The notes under the pieces were generated by a model, which made no database searches, was not told the DNA's origin, and saw only the letters and a list, made by a program, of their open reading frames with translations. DNA of 64,000 bases, taken from positions 17,830 to 81,829 of the forward strand of contig CAZSAK010000012.1 in the NCBI GenBank assembly GCA_964605155.1, read 5' to 3'. The stretch is from CAZSAK01 sp964605155. Lineage in GTDB: Bacteria > Pseudomonadota > Gammaproteobacteria > SZUA-140. The translations under genes and the position numbers were made by a program. How positions within the stretch are numbered: position 1 is the first letter of the stretch; each line of letters starts with the position of its first letter. Positions 27,458-35,715 of this stretch are shown here, piece by piece.

Positions 27458-27766
27458 ATGACAAATCCGGATTTGAGGACTTACGAAAACATGCTCGCCA
27501 GGCTGGTCTCGGAAAGCAGCAAGGAAGAACTTGCCGATTGTGCACTCCTGCTGGCAATGAATCTGGCCAACTACAAGTCCAAGTACGGGGATCTGCCGAG
27601 CGATAATTTCAGGGATTTACTGACCACCGACATGATTGACGAGAATACCGCCAGGGTGCTCATGCAAGGTTCGGAGGAGATGATCAAGACCCTCGCCATG
27701 ATTACTGGTGAAGGTGATGCCGGCCTGGATGACGGGGAAGATGACGAAACCGAGTCTTTACACTAA
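27458..27766 (+). CDS. Small acidic cytoplasmic protein, unknown
   Basis: 102 residues from the ATG at 27458, which has GGAG nine bases upstream. A helical body (ENMLARLVSESSKEELADCALLLAMNLANYKSKYG) is followed by a short acidic tail (DDGEDDETE). No family recognised. It lies alone between the divergent regulator operon and the convergent membrane-protein gene. The coding look and ribosome site make it a likely real gene. Confidence 0.55.
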   Translation: MTNPDLRTYENMLARLVSESSKEELADCALLLAMNLANYKSKYGDLPSDNFRDLLTTDMIDENTARVLMQGSEEMIKTLAMITGEGDAGLDDGEDDETESLH

Positions 27767-27803
27767 GCGGGTAAGGTAAATCAGCAGCGGGTGGTTCTTC
27801 ACG

Positions 27804-28184
27804 TTACTTTTTATTCTGTTTGTTAACGATCGCCTCGCACATATTGTTGAATTCTTGATGTTGACGTTTTCGCATGGCCGCAATCTGATTACCCTGATCA
27901 AGTGACAGACGCAACGCCTGCTCGGGCGTGATCTCGTCGTTACTCATCTTGAGGTTGGCTATAACATCCTGTTGCCTGTGCATTTCAAGCAAGCGCTCCA
28001 TCTCATTCTGTTGCCGTTCCCTGAGGCTCTTGAGATCCGGGTACATTTCCATCAGTGACTCTTGCGTTTCGGTCTTGCACGGATCGGCCGTGTATTTGAT
28101 GGTCAGGAAATATATACCTGTGCCCGCAACCAGCACTATAGCGGCCACAAGCCATATCCACCATTTTTTCACTGCGCTATTCAT
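27804..28184 (-). CDS. Single-pass membrane protein with helical periplasmic part, unknown
   Basis: 126 residues. One membrane helix (about 8-28) is followed by a long helical, Gln/Glu/Met-rich segment (SLRERQQNEMERLLEMHRQQ). Two cysteines (near 36 and 118) could form a disulfide. The shape recalls CpxP/Spy-like or other periplasmic helical chaperone-type proteins, but no LTxxQ motif is present, so I leave it unassigned. Confidence 0.5.
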   Translation of the reverse strand: MNSAVKKWWIWLVAAIVLVAGTGIYFLTIKYTADPCKTETQESLMEMYPDLKSLRERQQNEMERLLEMHRQQDVIANLKMSNDEITPEQALRLSLDQGNQIAAMRKRQHQEFNNMCEAIVNKQNKK

Positions 28185-28432
28185 ATCTGACGGGCCATGA
28201 ATATTATGGGTTATCTTTATTTCAAGTTTGAATACTCGCTCTTGCGAGCTGAATTAACTGTGTATAGTGGCCAATATGGATATGCAGCAAACAAACGGCG
28301 ATCGGAAATGCTAGCTTTGCGAGGCAAGAATTTTAATTCCTATTTCAGACAAACCCGCCAGAGTCAGTGTTTGATACATACAGGTCAGCGTCCAGGTCCG
28401 GTTAATCCTTATTAATGCCTGCATAGTATAAC

Positions 28433-28508
28433 TGGAGCTGGCGAAGGGAGTCGAACCCCCGACCTGCTGATTACAAATCAGCTGCTCTACCAACTGAGCT
28501 ACGCCAGC
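28433..28508 (-). tRNA. tRNA-Thr (anticodon TGT)
   Basis: Read on the minus strand, a full cloverleaf of 76 bases including an encoded CCA. The acceptor stem GCTGGCG/CGCCAGC, D-arm AGCTCAGTTGGTAGAGC, anticodon stem GCTGA/TCAGC with loop TTTGTAA (anticodon TGT) and T-arm GGTTCGACTCC are all regular. It is encoded downstream of birA, coaX and a SPOR gene, matching the gammaproteobacterial birA-tRNA-Thr neighbourhood. The tRNA-Tyr/Gly/Thr and tuf genes that usually follow are absent. Confidence 0.97.
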
Positions 28509-28553
28509 TTGTAGGCTCATATTATTTAATCTGTCAAACAAAGGCAACTCGCT

Positions 28554-29252
28554 TTAACACGCGGCTTCAAGATGTCCGACCCCATTGTAGCGCATGGTCA
28601 ATTCCCGCCACATGTCCGCAGCCGGTGAAGAGGTATCGGCCTTAACGTCGATCCAGAACTCGGTGGTCACTTTAAACCTGTCTACGACAATCGGAGTGTA
28701 TCCCATGGATTCAAACTGTGCTTGACGGCGTTTTGCCCTGGGTTCCTCGCTGAATACACCAAGTGAAACCGTGTAGCGGCCATCATCCAGATGGATAACG
28801 GCAATATCCGAAATGCGCCTGGCTGTTAGCTCATCCACAGTATCCTGGACCCAAGACAATCGATTTTCGATTGCCAGTCGGACCCAATAACCGGTGTGTA
28901 TTCTGTGATCCGTCTTTCTGATCGTAGTCTCCGCATCAGCCTCACGCAGGAGAGACGCCGCCTCATTGGCAATGGACATTTCCTTAAACGGTCCGACTGT
29001 ATAACATTCGAATGTAATTACCGGCGCCGTCTGCTGAGGTGGTACTTGCACGGGAACCTGGGCATTATCATGCAACTGCCGGGATGGATCCACTTGCTGG
29101 CTTTCAAGCTCATTGGCCAGTACCAGGCGATCAACGGAGTCATCAACCCTCAGTTCTTTCTTCTGCCTATCGAAAACATGTTCCTGTTGTAAATAATGCC
29201 AGGCAAAAAAAGCCACGTTCAGCAATAGCAAAGACAAAAACAGTAATCTCAA
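28554..29252 (-). CDS. Membrane-anchored SPOR-domain protein
   Basis: 232 residues: an N-terminal membrane helix (about 2-20), a polar linker, and a SPOR domain (about 82-185, beginning ECYTVGPF and with the RYTVSLGVFSE repeat half). SPOR domains bind septal peptidoglycan lacking stem peptides. The gene begins inside the coaX stop (ATGA overlap) and ends about 45 bases before the tRNA. Such a SPOR gene after coaX is common in Gammaproteobacteria. Confidence 0.82.
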   Translation of the reverse strand: MRLLFLSLLLLNVAFFAWHYLQQEHVFDRQKKELRVDDSVDRLVLANELESQQVDPSRQLHDNAQVPVQVPPQQTAPVITFECYTVGPFKEMSIANEAASLLREADAETTIRKTDHRIHTGYWVRLAIENRLSWVQDTVDELTARRISDIAVIHLDDGRYTVSLGVFSEEPRAKRRQAQFESMGYTPIVVDRFKVTTEFWIDVKADTSSPAADMWRELTMRYNGVGHLEAAC

Positions 29253-30007
29253 CCGCCCGAACCTGCCATCACAGCCAGACCTTTCAGCACAAGATCCGGC
29301 TCATGTATATATGATTTCCGTAACAAGGGGATCAGCACCGCCGCGTCTCCTCCGGTTATAATACTGGTGATCTCGTCGTCGTCCATGATTAGGCTCATGT
29401 CATCGGCCACACGATCTATCAAGGCGATGCAGGCATAAAGTGCGCCGCCATGCACGGCTCCAGCCGTATCATCCGGCAGGATTGAGCTGCCATGATCACA
29501 CGTCGGGGTGATTTTAGCACCGATTCCCGCGGTTCCTTCCAGCAACGCCGTTTGCATCATTGAAAACCCGGGGATGATGAGCCCGCCCTGATGCTGTCCA
29601 TCGGCCGCAAGAAAATCCAGCGTCAACGCAGTACCGCAATCAACTACACACAGAGCGCCGCTGTATTCATGTCGCGCGGCGATCAATGTCGCCCAGCGAT
29701 CAACACCCAACCTGTCAGGATCGGGATAGGCGTTGATAACGCCGAATTCTGTTTGTGAAGACCTTGCATATTCGACGGTTATATCCCATTTCATCTTCAC
29801 CTGGCGGTCGAATTCGCCGATAAAATCTTCACCGAGAACGTTCGCGACCAGGATCCTGTCCGGAACCGGAATATCACCCCATGTATTTTCCACCAGCGAC
29901 TGCAGATTATCCTTGTCATATGCGATGGCGCCGCCGCGCGCCAGTCTTCCATTCGCCAGGGTGGCCCATTTAATCCGGCTGTTACCGGCATCCAGTAATA
30001 GAATCAC
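29249..30007 (-). CDS. coaX: Type III pantothenate kinase CoaX
   Basis: 252 residues, the normal size. The ASKHA-fold phosphate motif LLLDAGNSRIKWA opens the protein, the DRLGVDRWATLIAA block is at about 100, and VVDCGTALTLDF is near 120. CoaX phosphorylates pantothenate, the first step of coenzyme A synthesis. It is placed 38 bases after birA and overlaps the SPOR gene by four bases. Confidence 0.95.
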   Translation of the reverse strand: MILLLDAGNSRIKWATLANGRLARGGAIAYDKDNLQSLVENTWGDIPVPDRILVANVLGEDFIGEFDRQVKMKWDITVEYARSSQTEFGVINAYPDPDRLGVDRWATLIAARHEYSGALCVVDCGTALTLDFLAADGQHQGGLIIPGFSMMQTALLEGTAGIGAKITPTCDHGSSILPDDTAGAVHGGALYACIALIDRVADDMSLIMDDDEITSIITGGDAAVLIPLLRKSYIHEPDLVLKGLAVMAGSGG

Positions 30008-30045
30008 AACGGCACGCCGTAATTGTCTGCAGGTAATTTCAAGAT

Positions 30046-31023
30046 TTATTCCATCACCTGCAGACTGATCTCGCCGGATAAAAAGCGGTGCATTTGATCA
30101 TTGCTTTTAACGACCAGGGCCCCGCTTTCATCGATTCCATGACCGACGCCGTGCAATACATTTTCGTGTAACAGGACTGTGACATTTCTGCCCGTCACAA
30201 CATCATACTTGCGCCATTCATCAAGATAGGGAGACAGGCCTGATATTTCAAAATCGGTCAATACCTGCTGTATATGTTGGATCAATAGAGCACTGGCGTC
30301 ATTTCTTGAAATAGTCCTACCAAGGATGGTATGTAGATCCGTCCAAGGCTGGTCCAATACCCCGGACAGACACCCGGACATATCTACATTAACGCCGATA
30401 CCAACAACAACACTGCAATGGCTTGAGGATGCACCCGTCATTTCCAGCAGGATGCCGCCAACCTTGGCCTGTTTCCAAACCAGGTCGTTTGGCCATTTAA
30501 GTCCCAAGCCATCACAACCGATCTCATTCAGTGCCCGTATCACTCCAACACCCACAGCCAGACCCAATCCGGCAAGTGCATCTGGACCCGCTGAAAATCG
30601 CCATAGCAGTGAGAGATAGATATTACGGGCATAAGGAGAAAACCATCTTCGGCCATGACGACCTCGACCTTCATGCTGGCGCTCTGCCATGCAGACAACG
30701 CCGGAGGTACTGCCAGAGAATGCCTTATGCATCAGATAATCGTTGGTCGAACCGATCTCGTCAAAGATATCGAATTCATGTATCAATGATCTGGCATCAT
30801 CGCTGATCACGTGCAGGATGCGCTCAGTCGATAATAATTCTAGCTGGCGGGGCAGTTGATAACCCCTGCCCCGCACAGCGTGAATATCGATACCAAGCCC
30901 GGCAAATCCCGCTATATGTTTCCACACTGCGCTACGGCTGATCCCCAGGGCAGCGCCCAGCGCACTGCCGGAGTGGAATCTTCCATCAGCCAGAAGTCTC
31001 AGCAAGTTAAAACGTTGTTGCAT
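30046..31023 (-). CDS. birA: BirA, biotin-protein ligase and bio repressor
   Basis: 325 residues with the two BirA parts: an N-terminal winged helix (about 1-60, GSALGAALGISRSAVWKHIAG) and the ligase (about 85-325) with the GRGRHGRRW biotinyl-AMP loop and the KWPND motif. It attaches biotin to acetyl-CoA carboxylase and represses biotin genes. bioA lies in this window at 36911, but with no clear bio operator that I can see. Immediately upstream is the candidate structured RNA. Confidence 0.95.
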   Translation of the reverse strand: MQQRFNLLRLLADGRFHSGSALGAALGISRSAVWKHIAGFAGLGIDIHAVRGRGYQLPRQLELLSTERILHVISDDARSLIHEFDIFDEIGSTNDYLMHKAFSGSTSGVVCMAERQHEGRGRHGRRWFSPYARNIYLSLLWRFSAGPDALAGLGLAVGVGVIRALNEIGCDGLGLKWPNDLVWKQAKVGGILLEMTGASSSHCSVVVGIGVNVDMSGCLSGVLDQPWTDLHTILGRTISRNDASALLIQHIQQVLTDFEISGLSPYLDEWRKYDVVTGRNVTVLLHENVLHGVGHGIDESGALVVKSNDQMHRFLSGEISLQVME

Positions 31024-31128
31024 CTGTCATCATGTTACTGACGAAAAATGGTAGTTAACGCAACCATAGGAGATAATTATACAATCCGAATCAGGCTGGA
31101 GGGGTATATATATCAGACACTCGATCTG

Positions 31129-31168
31129 AAAAAAAAACCGGCTACCCGCTGTCTGCGAGGAAGCCGGT
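31129..31168 (-). terminator. Intrinsic terminator of the candidate RNA
   Basis: On the minus strand ACCGGCT (from 31168) pairs with AGCCGGT (ending 31137), with an extra CGC/GCG pairing inside the loop, followed directly by eight or nine T (31137-31129). It is a textbook Rho-independent terminator and sits between two minus-strand units, the RNA and birA. Confidence 0.85.
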
Positions 31169-31395
31169 ATTAATAATGATATGATTAAAATCACTATGGG
31201 TCATCATGCCCCGTTCGAGGCAATCGAACCCCAAGTAACTAATCAAGTGGATAACAATTGTATAAATTATGATTGTTATGCCGTCAGCACATGGCATCCC
31301 GACGGTCTTGAACCCACACTACACATTGAGTGGGATTAGAAAACCGAATAGCATTAATCAAGGTTCTGAACTTGTTTAATGTAGGGTCTACTAAC
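31129..31395 (-). ncRNA. Candidate structured small RNA, family unknown
   Basis: Between a sigma-70-like promoter and a strong terminator, both on the minus strand, lie about 265 bases with no open frame. The segment has three clear inverted repeats: ATAACAAT/ATTGTTAT (31251-31258 with 31273-31280), GCCGTC/GACGGT (around 31280-31306) and GTTCGA/TCGAAC (31213-31229). This fits a stand-alone RNA rather than a leader of birA, because the terminator lies 106 bases before the birA start. I compared it from memory with 6S, tmRNA, RNase P, SRP and Rsm-type RNAs and found no convincing match. Confidence 0.4.
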
Positions 31396-31401
31396 GCGCG
31401 T

Positions 31402-31431
31402 ATAATAACCGTAAGGGGTCTATCTGCTCAA
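31402..31431 (-). promoter_or_regulatory. Sigma-70-like promoter facing the candidate RNA
   Basis: On the minus strand TTGAGC (31431-31426) and TATTAT (31407-31402) are separated by 18 bases, giving a predicted transcription start near 31394. The same stretch also contains TATAAT on the plus strand (31401-31406), but no matching -35 box is seen in that direction. Confidence 0.45.
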
Positions 31432-31617
31432 GTCAGCAGAGGTTGTGGATAAGTCATTAATAAAAATTTAAATAATTTAAATCAAACAGTTAATGATAAA
31501 AGTCACCGGATATTTATTTTCCAGCACGCGAATTTCAAGCGTCAAAAAATCTTCTCACAACAACTATATGCCCCTTAACGCATCCTGTTTTCAGTCCGAT
31601 ACCGGTTGCAGCAGTCA

Positions 31618-32625
31618 ATGAAAAGACTGCGGGTTGTCCTGTTGGTCCATTACTCCCTGATGCCACCCGAGGATCTCGATAACTATGAGGATCCCCGCAT
31701 GGACACCTATATAACCGAATTTGATGTGCTAACGACGCTTGAAGAACTGGGCCATGAGGTCAAGTTGGTGGGCATGTATGACGACCTGGCCCCGATACGA
31801 AACGCCATAGAGGAATGGCAACCGGATATCGTTTTCAATCTGCTCGAGGAATTTGCCGGCAATCCCGCCTTTGACTATTACGTGGTCAGTTATCTGGAGA
31901 TGATGAACGTTCCCTATACAGGGTGTAATCCGCGCGGGCTCCTGCTCGCCAGGGACAAGGCCCTGTCCAAGAAACTGTTATCGTATCATCACATCAATGT
32001 CCCCGACTTCACCGTCTTTCCCAGGGACCGGTCACTCAGGAAAAGCCGGCGCAGGCAATATCCGATGATCGTCAAATCCCTGATGGAAGAAGGATCGGTC
32101 GGCATTGCCCAGGCTTCCTATGTCGAAAATGACCAACAGCTGGAAGAACGGGTGGCACTGATTCACGAAAAGACTCAGGGTGACGCCATAGCGGAACAGT
32201 ATATCGATGGTCGCGAGTTATACGTTGCAGTACTCGGCAATATAAAATTGACTGTCTTTCCTATCCGGGAACTGACATTCCGCAATACCGTTAACGGCAT
32301 ACAGCGCATGGCGACCTACAAGGTCAAATGGGATTACAAATACCGTGACCGCTGGGGCATCGATTATCAATATGCCAGAAACCTGCCGAATGGGACGGCA
32401 GAACGCATAACAAGACTTTGTAAATGTGCTTACAAGATACTGGATTTGAATGGCTATGCCCGGTTTGATCTGCGCCTGGGCAAGGATGGAAAGATTTATA
32501 TGATCGAGGCAAATCCGAATCCCGCCATTGCACATAATGACGAATACTCCTTCGCAGCGGATAAAGCCGGGCTTGATTACCACAGCCTGATCCAGAGGAT
32601 CATCAATCTGGGACTCAGGGCTTGA
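31618..32625 (+). CDS. ATP-grasp ligase related to D-Ala-D-Ala ligase
   Basis: 335 residues from the ATG at 31618; a TTG at 31606 adds four. It has the D-alanine-D-alanine-ligase-like ATP-grasp order: an N-terminal domain with PDIVFNLLEEFAGN, the central PMIVKSLMEEGSVGIAQAS lysine loop, EQYIDGRELYVAVLGN, and a C-terminal metal motif RFDLRLGKDGKIYMIEANPNP. It joins a carboxylate to an amine using ATP, but the substrates are not predictable. Stand-alone members of this group are linked to peptide or amino-acid ligation. No Ddl-type operon surrounds it. It is convergent with a cyclic-nucleotide-binding gene, directly abutting it. Confidence 0.8.
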   Translation: MKRLRVVLLVHYSLMPPEDLDNYEDPRMDTYITEFDVLTTLEELGHEVKLVGMYDDLAPIRNAIEEWQPDIVFNLLEEFAGNPAFDYYVVSYLEMMNVPYTGCNPRGLLLARDKALSKKLLSYHHINVPDFTVFPRDRSLRKSRRRQYPMIVKSLMEEGSVGIAQASYVENDQQLEERVALIHEKTQGDAIAEQYIDGRELYVAVLGNIKLTVFPIRELTFRNTVNGIQRMATYKVKWDYKYRDRWGIDYQYARNLPNGTAERITRLCKCAYKILDLNGYARFDLRLGKDGKIYMIEANPNPAIAHNDEYSFAADKAGLDYHSLIQRIINLGLRA

Positions 32626-33087
32626 TCAGATTACAGAGGAAGACTTGTTACTGTTTATCAGTCTCTGGGCAAGGATTGCACACAGGTTTTTAAGTATTTT
32701 TGCCACGATGGAGGGATTCTGTCCCAACAGGAAATCGAAACGTTCCTTGCTGATCTCCAGTAAAATGGCATTGTCCTTGACTCTGGCGGTCGCTGTCCTC
32801 TGAACCTGACTGATCACCCCGATTTCCCCGAATATGTCACCGGGCTGCATGACACATACGACCCCGCCTTTTTGGGTACGTATTTCGACCTGCCCGGACA
32901 ACAGGATAAACATTTTGTCGCTGGCATCACCCTCGTTAAAGACCGTCACATTTTTTTCATAGTGACATATCTGTGAGATGGCCAGGATGTGATCATACTC
33001 ATCATCCAGCAAGCCCCTGAATACCGGAAGCTTTTTCAGCGTGTTGATGGCACGGCTGCGTGATATCTGCTGTTCAAATACTCCCAC
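32626..33087 (-). CDS. Single-domain cyclic-nucleotide-binding protein
   Basis: 153 residues consisting of one cNMP-binding domain (about 18-145) and no DNA-binding helix-turn-helix. The phosphate-binding cassette FGEIGVISQVQRTATA keeps the Glu and Arg that hold cAMP or cGMP, so ligand binding is plausible. It ends one base after the ATP-grasp gene on the other strand. It may act as a regulatory subunit; the partner is unknown. The neighbouring bactofilin gene is 110 bases upstream in the same direction. Confidence 0.8.
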   Translation of the reverse strand: MGVFEQQISRSRAINTLKKLPVFRGLLDDEYDHILAISQICHYEKNVTVFNEGDASDKMFILLSGQVEIRTQKGGVVCVMQPGDIFGEIGVISQVQRTATARVKDNAILLEISKERFDFLLGQNPSIVAKILKNLCAILAQRLINSNKSSSVI

Positions 33088-33196
33088 TCAAGGGCCTCTT
33101 CATGGATTGATTGTTATAGCTGTATCGGTAAATTATTCAATTTTTTCAATCCAAGCTTGAATTTCATCACATTCTGAAAACGGTGTTGCAATGAAT

Positions 33197-33619
33197 CTAC
33201 GGGTTCTCGCCGGCATCGTTGTTCTTTCTCTTTTCAGTGTAATGCATGATATCGGTCTGCTTGGGCATCTGGATATCGCCGTCATGCACCGCACCTTCAG
33301 CGATAGCTATCGCCGGACTGCGGATACTGCCGACAACCCGTGCTGTTGATGAAAGTTCGAGCTTGTTTTGTGCCGTGATATTTCCCCTGACCATGCCGGA
33401 TATCACGATATTGTAGGCGGTTATATTCCCCTCCCAGCATCCCGTTGCGCCCAGCACCAGGGAGCCATCCAGATGACATTCCCCCTCCACCTTGCCGTAA
33501 ACAATACAGTTGTCATTGCCGGCGAGCTTACCGGTGATGTTCAACGTCTCACCGACAAGCGACGAAAACTGGCTGGTATCATCCAGAATACGGCGTTTCT
33601 TTTCTTCTTGGCCTTTCAT
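33197..33619 (-). CDS. Bactofilin (polymer-forming cytoskeletal protein)
   Basis: 140 residues from the ATG at 33619. The central beta-helical bactofilin core (about 22-120: ETLNITGKLAGNDNCIVYGKVEG, then GCWEGNITAYNIVISGMVRGNITAQNKLEL) is flanked by charged tails. Bactofilins polymerise without nucleotides and scaffold envelope or peptidoglycan enzymes. A GTG at 33634 is an alternative start; GGGA lies in front of the ATG. The divergent VWA operon starts 300 bases away. Confidence 0.85.
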   Translation of the reverse strand: MKGQEEKKRRILDDTSQFSSLVGETLNITGKLAGNDNCIVYGKVEGECHLDGSLVLGATGCWEGNITAYNIVISGMVRGNITAQNKLELSSTARVVGSIRSPAIAIAEGAVHDGDIQMPKQTDIMHYTEKRKNNDAGENP

Positions 33620-33918
33620 AAGTGTTCCCGTCACCTGTCACATCTACACAGTGTGTGCCACACCAGATTCAATAGCTTCCTCCCTGGATGGCTCCTGACA
33701 TCCTTGCTTGTCGCTGAATAAGTGATTGTAATTTATATCATTAGAAACGGCTTTCAACAAATCGAATGCAGCGGCTATCGCAGGTGGGTTCAAATACTGT
33801 CATTCCCGCCCCCCGGATTGCCAATCCCGAGGCTATCTATCCATAAAGAATCAAACACATAGACCGATAAGGAGAATACGACGATTCAGCGGGATGTCCA
33901 TCACGGATTTATACAGAG

Positions 33919-35715
33919 ATGAAAGTTGACGCATTCAAACCGGCCATCATCATGTTGTGCCTGTTCATGTACCAGCATGCAACATGTGCAGCGCCCGCTC
34001 AACATGAGCCGGTCAGTGACATCAGGATCCTGATCGATGTCTCAGGCAGCATGAAATGGAATGATCCCGGGAATCTACGCTCACCCGCCCTGCGGCTCGT
34101 CACAGGCCTGCTTCCCAAAGGCACCTGGTCCGGTGTATGGACCTTCGGAAAATTCGTCAACATGCTGGTTCCTTACCAGGAAGTGGACGAGGATTGGAAG
34201 GAGCACGCCAGACAGGCGGCGGCGCAACTGCATTCGAAGGGTCTATTCACCAATATTGAAGACACATTGAACAAGGCGACATGGGACTGGAATGAGCCCG
34301 CCAACAACACTGAACGAAGCATCATTCTGCTGACCGACGGATTGGTTGACATCTCCAAGGATACAGCGGAAAACAACCGTTCGCGTTCCCGTATCCTGGA
34401 TGAGATCCTGCCGAGATTACAGCAATCACAAGTAACGATTTATACCATCGCACTCTCGGGCGAGGCCGATAACGTGTTGCTGCAACAACTGGCCGCGGCA
34501 ACGAATGGCTGGTATGAAAAGGCGGACACCGCAGAGACTCTGGATCGGATCTTTTTCCGCATGTTCGAAAAGGCAGCAAACCCGGAAACACTTCCGATGG
34601 TGGATAATAATGTGCTCGTTGACGACAGCATCGAGGAAGTGACGATGCTGGTATTCCGCAAGGACGATGCGAGCCAGTCACAGATCGTGGCACCCGATAA
34701 GCGGGTATTCGGAGAAGACACAGCCCCCGACAACGTCAGCTGGCATCATGAACAACGCTACGACCTGATTACAATCAAAAATCCCATGGGCGGTACCTGG
34801 CATGTCAATGCCGAGGTCGATCCTGATAACCGCGTGATGGTCGTCACCAATCTGAAGATGCTAACCACTTCACTACCAAACAATATCAGCACGGGTGATG
34901 AATACACACTCAATATCAGTCTGACACAGGAGGGCAAGATCATCGAAAAAAAGGAATTCCTGCATTTTATCAGGGCCACACTCACACAACAGACCAAGGA
35001 CAGGAAATGGGAGTGGATGCTGCTTGACAACGGCCGTGATGAGGACGAGGTCCCGGGCGACGGTATCTATACTGTCCATCTCGACAAGACACTGACGGAA
35101 GGCGAACACACACTGACCGTAAATGTCGACGGTACGACATTCAAGCGCGTCCATAGGCAGATTGTCAACATTTATGACAGCCCGGTAATGACTGCAATCA
35201 CGCCGACTACGGATGGTTTTTCGCTTTCCGTTACACCACGTGCTGGCATGATCGATCCGGACAGCATGACTATCCACGCAATAATTACCGGCAAGGAGGG
35301 CGCCAGACACGCAATGGAAGTCCCGAGAATCAACAGCAACGAATGGCGCCTGTCGCTGGCTGATTTTTCGCAGCATAATCGCAATAGCGCTGAAATCGAG
35401 ATCAGCGGTGTGCGGCCCAGCGGCAAACCCGTAAGCAGGCATATCGGACCTCTGTATTTTGGTGAGGCAAGCGATCCCGCCGTCGAAAAAGTGGCTGGGC
35501 AAGCTACAGAAACCCCGGCTTCTCACGATAACAGTAGTGATGCAAGGGAAACCGAGGTAAAAGAAATGGATGTTTCGATAAACTGGCCGTCTGTTTCCAT
35601 ACAGGTGCTGGTATTCAACCTGTTATTCGCCGCCGTGATCTTCTTCGGATTAAGGCTTTGGCGCAAGAACTCGATCCCGCCCGCAACTCCATGGAGTGAC
35701 CTGGTCCATGAATAG
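33919..35715 (+). CDS. Membrane-anchored VWA-domain protein
   Basis: 598 residues: a signal peptide (cleavage after TCA, about residue 24), a VWA domain (about 34-215) with MIDAS DVSGS near 41 and LLTDG near 138, then two or three beta-sandwich-like segments including DEVPGDGIYTVHL, and a single C-terminal membrane helix (about 558-578) with a short cytoplasmic tail. Most of the protein is therefore periplasmic. It resembles choice-of-anchor VWA proteins, not the BatA/BatB type. The stop overlaps the next gene, so the two are translationally coupled. Confidence 0.75.
   Translation: MKVDAFKPAIIMLCLFMYQHATCAAPAQHEPVSDIRILIDVSGSMKWNDPGNLRSPALRLVTGLLPKGTWSGVWTFGKFVNMLVPYQEVDEDWKEHARQAAAQLHSKGLFTNIEDTLNKATWDWNEPANNTERSIILLTDGLVDISKDTAENNRSRSRILDEILPRLQQSQVTIYTIALSGEADNVLLQQLAAATNGWYEKADTAETLDRIFFRMFEKAANPETLPMVDNNVLVDDSIEEVTMLVFRKDDASQSQIVAPDKRVFGEDTAPDNVSWHHEQRYDLITIKNPMGGTWHVNAEVDPDNRVMVVTNLKMLTTSLPNNISTGDEYTLNISLTQEGKIIEKKEFLHFIRATLTQQTKDRKWEWMLLDNGRDEDEVPGDGIYTVHLDKTLTEGEHTLTVNVDGTTFKRVHRQIVNIYDSPVMTAITPTTDGFSLSVTPRAGMIDPDSMTIHAIITGKEGARHAMEVPRINSNEWRLSLADFSQHNRNSAEIEISGVRPSGKPVSRHIGPLYFGEASDPAVEKVAGQATETPASHDNSSDARETEVKEMDVSINWPSVSIQVLVFNLLFAAVIFFGLRLWRKNSIPPATPWSDLVHE

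Noticed and set aside
28311..28547. A 78-codon minus-strand frame covering the tRNA
   Set aside because: It translates the tRNA-Thr itself (GVAQLVEQLICNQQVGGSTPF is a typical tRNA-derived artefact).
31129..31395. Assignment of the structured RNA as 6S, tmRNA, RNase P or SRP RNA
   Set aside because: None of the conserved cores of these RNAs could be found by eye, so I left it unassigned.
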